Assembly (NCBI GenBank): GCA_036557505.1
Contig: DATBHM010000269.1
Span: forward strand, 1 to 12,972
DNA length: 12,972 bases
Direction of reading: 5' to 3'
Source of the DNA: DATBHM01 sp036557505
Lineage (GTDB): Bacteria > Actinomycetota > UBA4738 > JACQTL01
Shown: positions 12,470 to 12,972 of the stretch, one piece after another
Numbering within the stretch: position 1 is the first letter of the stretch
Layout of the letters: every line of letters begins with the position of its first letter
Position numbers and translations under genes: made by a program
Notes under the pieces: model-generated
Database searches by the model: none
Told to the model about the DNA's origin: nothing
What the model saw: only the letters and a program-made list of their open reading frames with translations

Positions 12470-12972
12470 ATGGCCGAATTGATGGAGGCCATCACGTCCC
12501 TGGCCAAACGCCGGGGCATCGTCTTCCAATCGAGCGAGATCTACGGTGGGTTGCGCTCCAGCTGGGACTACGGCCCACTGGGCGTCGAGATGAAGCGCAA
12601 CGTCAAGGACGCCTGGTGGCGCTCGATGGTCCAGCTGCGGGACGACGTCGTCGGCCTCGACGCGGCCATCATCATGTCCCCGCTGGTGTGGCAGGCGAGC
12701 GGCCACGTCGAGTCGTTCTCCGACCCGCTCGTCGAATGCACCACCTGCCACCAGCGGTTCCGGCTCGACCACCTGCCCGGCTACGAGCCGGGGAAGGACC
12801 TCGACGAGCTGCGGTGCCCCAACGACGGCGGGACGCTCATGGAGCCCCGCCACTTCAACCTCATGTTCAAGACGCACATGGGCCCCGTGGAGGACGACGC
12901 CGCGGTGGCCTACCTCCGCCCGGAGACCGCGCAGGCCATGTTCGTCGACTTCCCCGCGGTGCAGACCACCAG
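12470..12972 (+). CDS. glyS: Glycyl-tRNA synthetase, 5' part (runs off the window)
   Basis: The first 167 codons of a dimeric class II glycyl-tRNA synthetase, which charges tRNA-Gly with glycine in the cytosol; complete proteins have roughly 460 residues, so about two thirds is missing here. Recognisable are ITSLAKRRGIVFQSSEIYGG at the start, the class II motif region WDYGPLGVEMKRNVKDAWW, the zinc-binding type cysteines C90 and C93 with C116, and the family hallmark YLRPETAQAMFVDF at 148-161. The ATG start has AGGAAGGAG about ten bases upstream and matches the usual N-terminus. In other actinobacteria glyS lies close to recO-uppS; here about 7.4 kb separates it from uppS. Confidence 0.95.
   Translation, partial: MAELMEAITSLAKRRGIVFQSSEIYGGLRSSWDYGPLGVEMKRNVKDAWWRSMVQLRDDVVGLDAAIIMSPLVWQASGHVESFSDPLVECTTCHQRFRLDHLPGYEPGKDLDELRCPNDGGTLMEPRHFNLMFKTHMGPVEDDAAVAYLRPETAQAMFVDFPAVQTT

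Noticed and set aside
12252..12470. N-terminal extension of the exported protein
   Set aside because: A strong ribosome binding site and a signal sequence mark the ATG at 12251. The extension would include the promoter and run up to the glyS start.
1..12972. tRNA, rRNA, CRISPR arrays, insertion sequences, phage attachment sites
   Set aside because: Read through for repeats, cloverleaf-like ends and transposase or integrase motifs; none was found, including at the borders of the BMC operon.

Overview
The window reads as a high-GC (by eye about 70%) genome of an actinomycete-like bacterium. The evidence is the dense G/C-ending codon use, many GTG starts, GTGA/ATGA stop-start overlaps, apparently leaderless -10 boxes directly in front of recO and of the cyclase gene, and the recO-uppS...glyS neighbourhood known from Actinomycetota. 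The species cannot be named from sequence alone.

Layout. (1) 93-3521, minus strand: a large zinc-ribbon / class III nucleotide cyclase / AAA-type ATPase / TPR protein, probably a signalling protein unrelated to the rest. (2) 3628-5105, plus strand: a housekeeping pair, recO (DNA repair) and uppS (undecaprenyl diphosphate synthase), overlapping by 4 bases. (3) 5219-11599, plus strand: a compact bacterial microcompartment (BMC) operon. The gene order is GntR/UTRA regulator, RpiB-like sugar-phosphate isomerase, DeoC aldolase, a permuted-type tandem BMC shell trimer, a BMC-H hexamer protein, a BMC-P pentamer protein, a CoA-acylating aldehyde dehydrogenase, a second tandem BMC-T protein with a basic tail, and two more BMC-P proteins. 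(4) 11631-12251, minus strand: an exported protein with a dirigent/allene-oxide-cyclase-like barrel signature and a good promoter. (5) 12470 to the window end, plus strand: the first 167 codons of glycyl-tRNA synthetase.

How the BMC genes would work together. DeoC splits 2-deoxyribose 5-phosphate into glyceraldehyde 3-phosphate and acetaldehyde. The shell would confine the acetaldehyde, and the aldehyde dehydrogenase would oxidise it to acetyl-CoA with NAD+ and CoA. RpiB-like, DeoC and the dehydrogenase each begin with a short amphipathic helix of the encapsulation-peptide type, so all three are probably lumen cargo. This matches the class I recall as 'SPU' (sugar-phosphate-utilising) BMCs, known mainly from genome surveys. 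To my knowledge its chemistry is little characterised.

The main oddities are: loss of the usual catalytic cysteine in the RpiB-like protein (Asp instead); a four-cysteine linker between the encapsulation helix and the barrel in DeoC; no phosphotransacylase or alcohol dehydrogenase in the cluster to recycle CoA and NAD+; and a perfect 18-bp palindrome followed by an SD-sequestering hairpin and a 10-codon mini-ORF directly upstream of the regulator. The BMC cluster and the exported-protein gene sit between uppS and glyS, which lie close together in other actinobacteria, so this looks like an accessory insertion in a housekeeping neighbourhood. No tRNA, rRNA, CRISPR, insertion sequence or integrase was seen.
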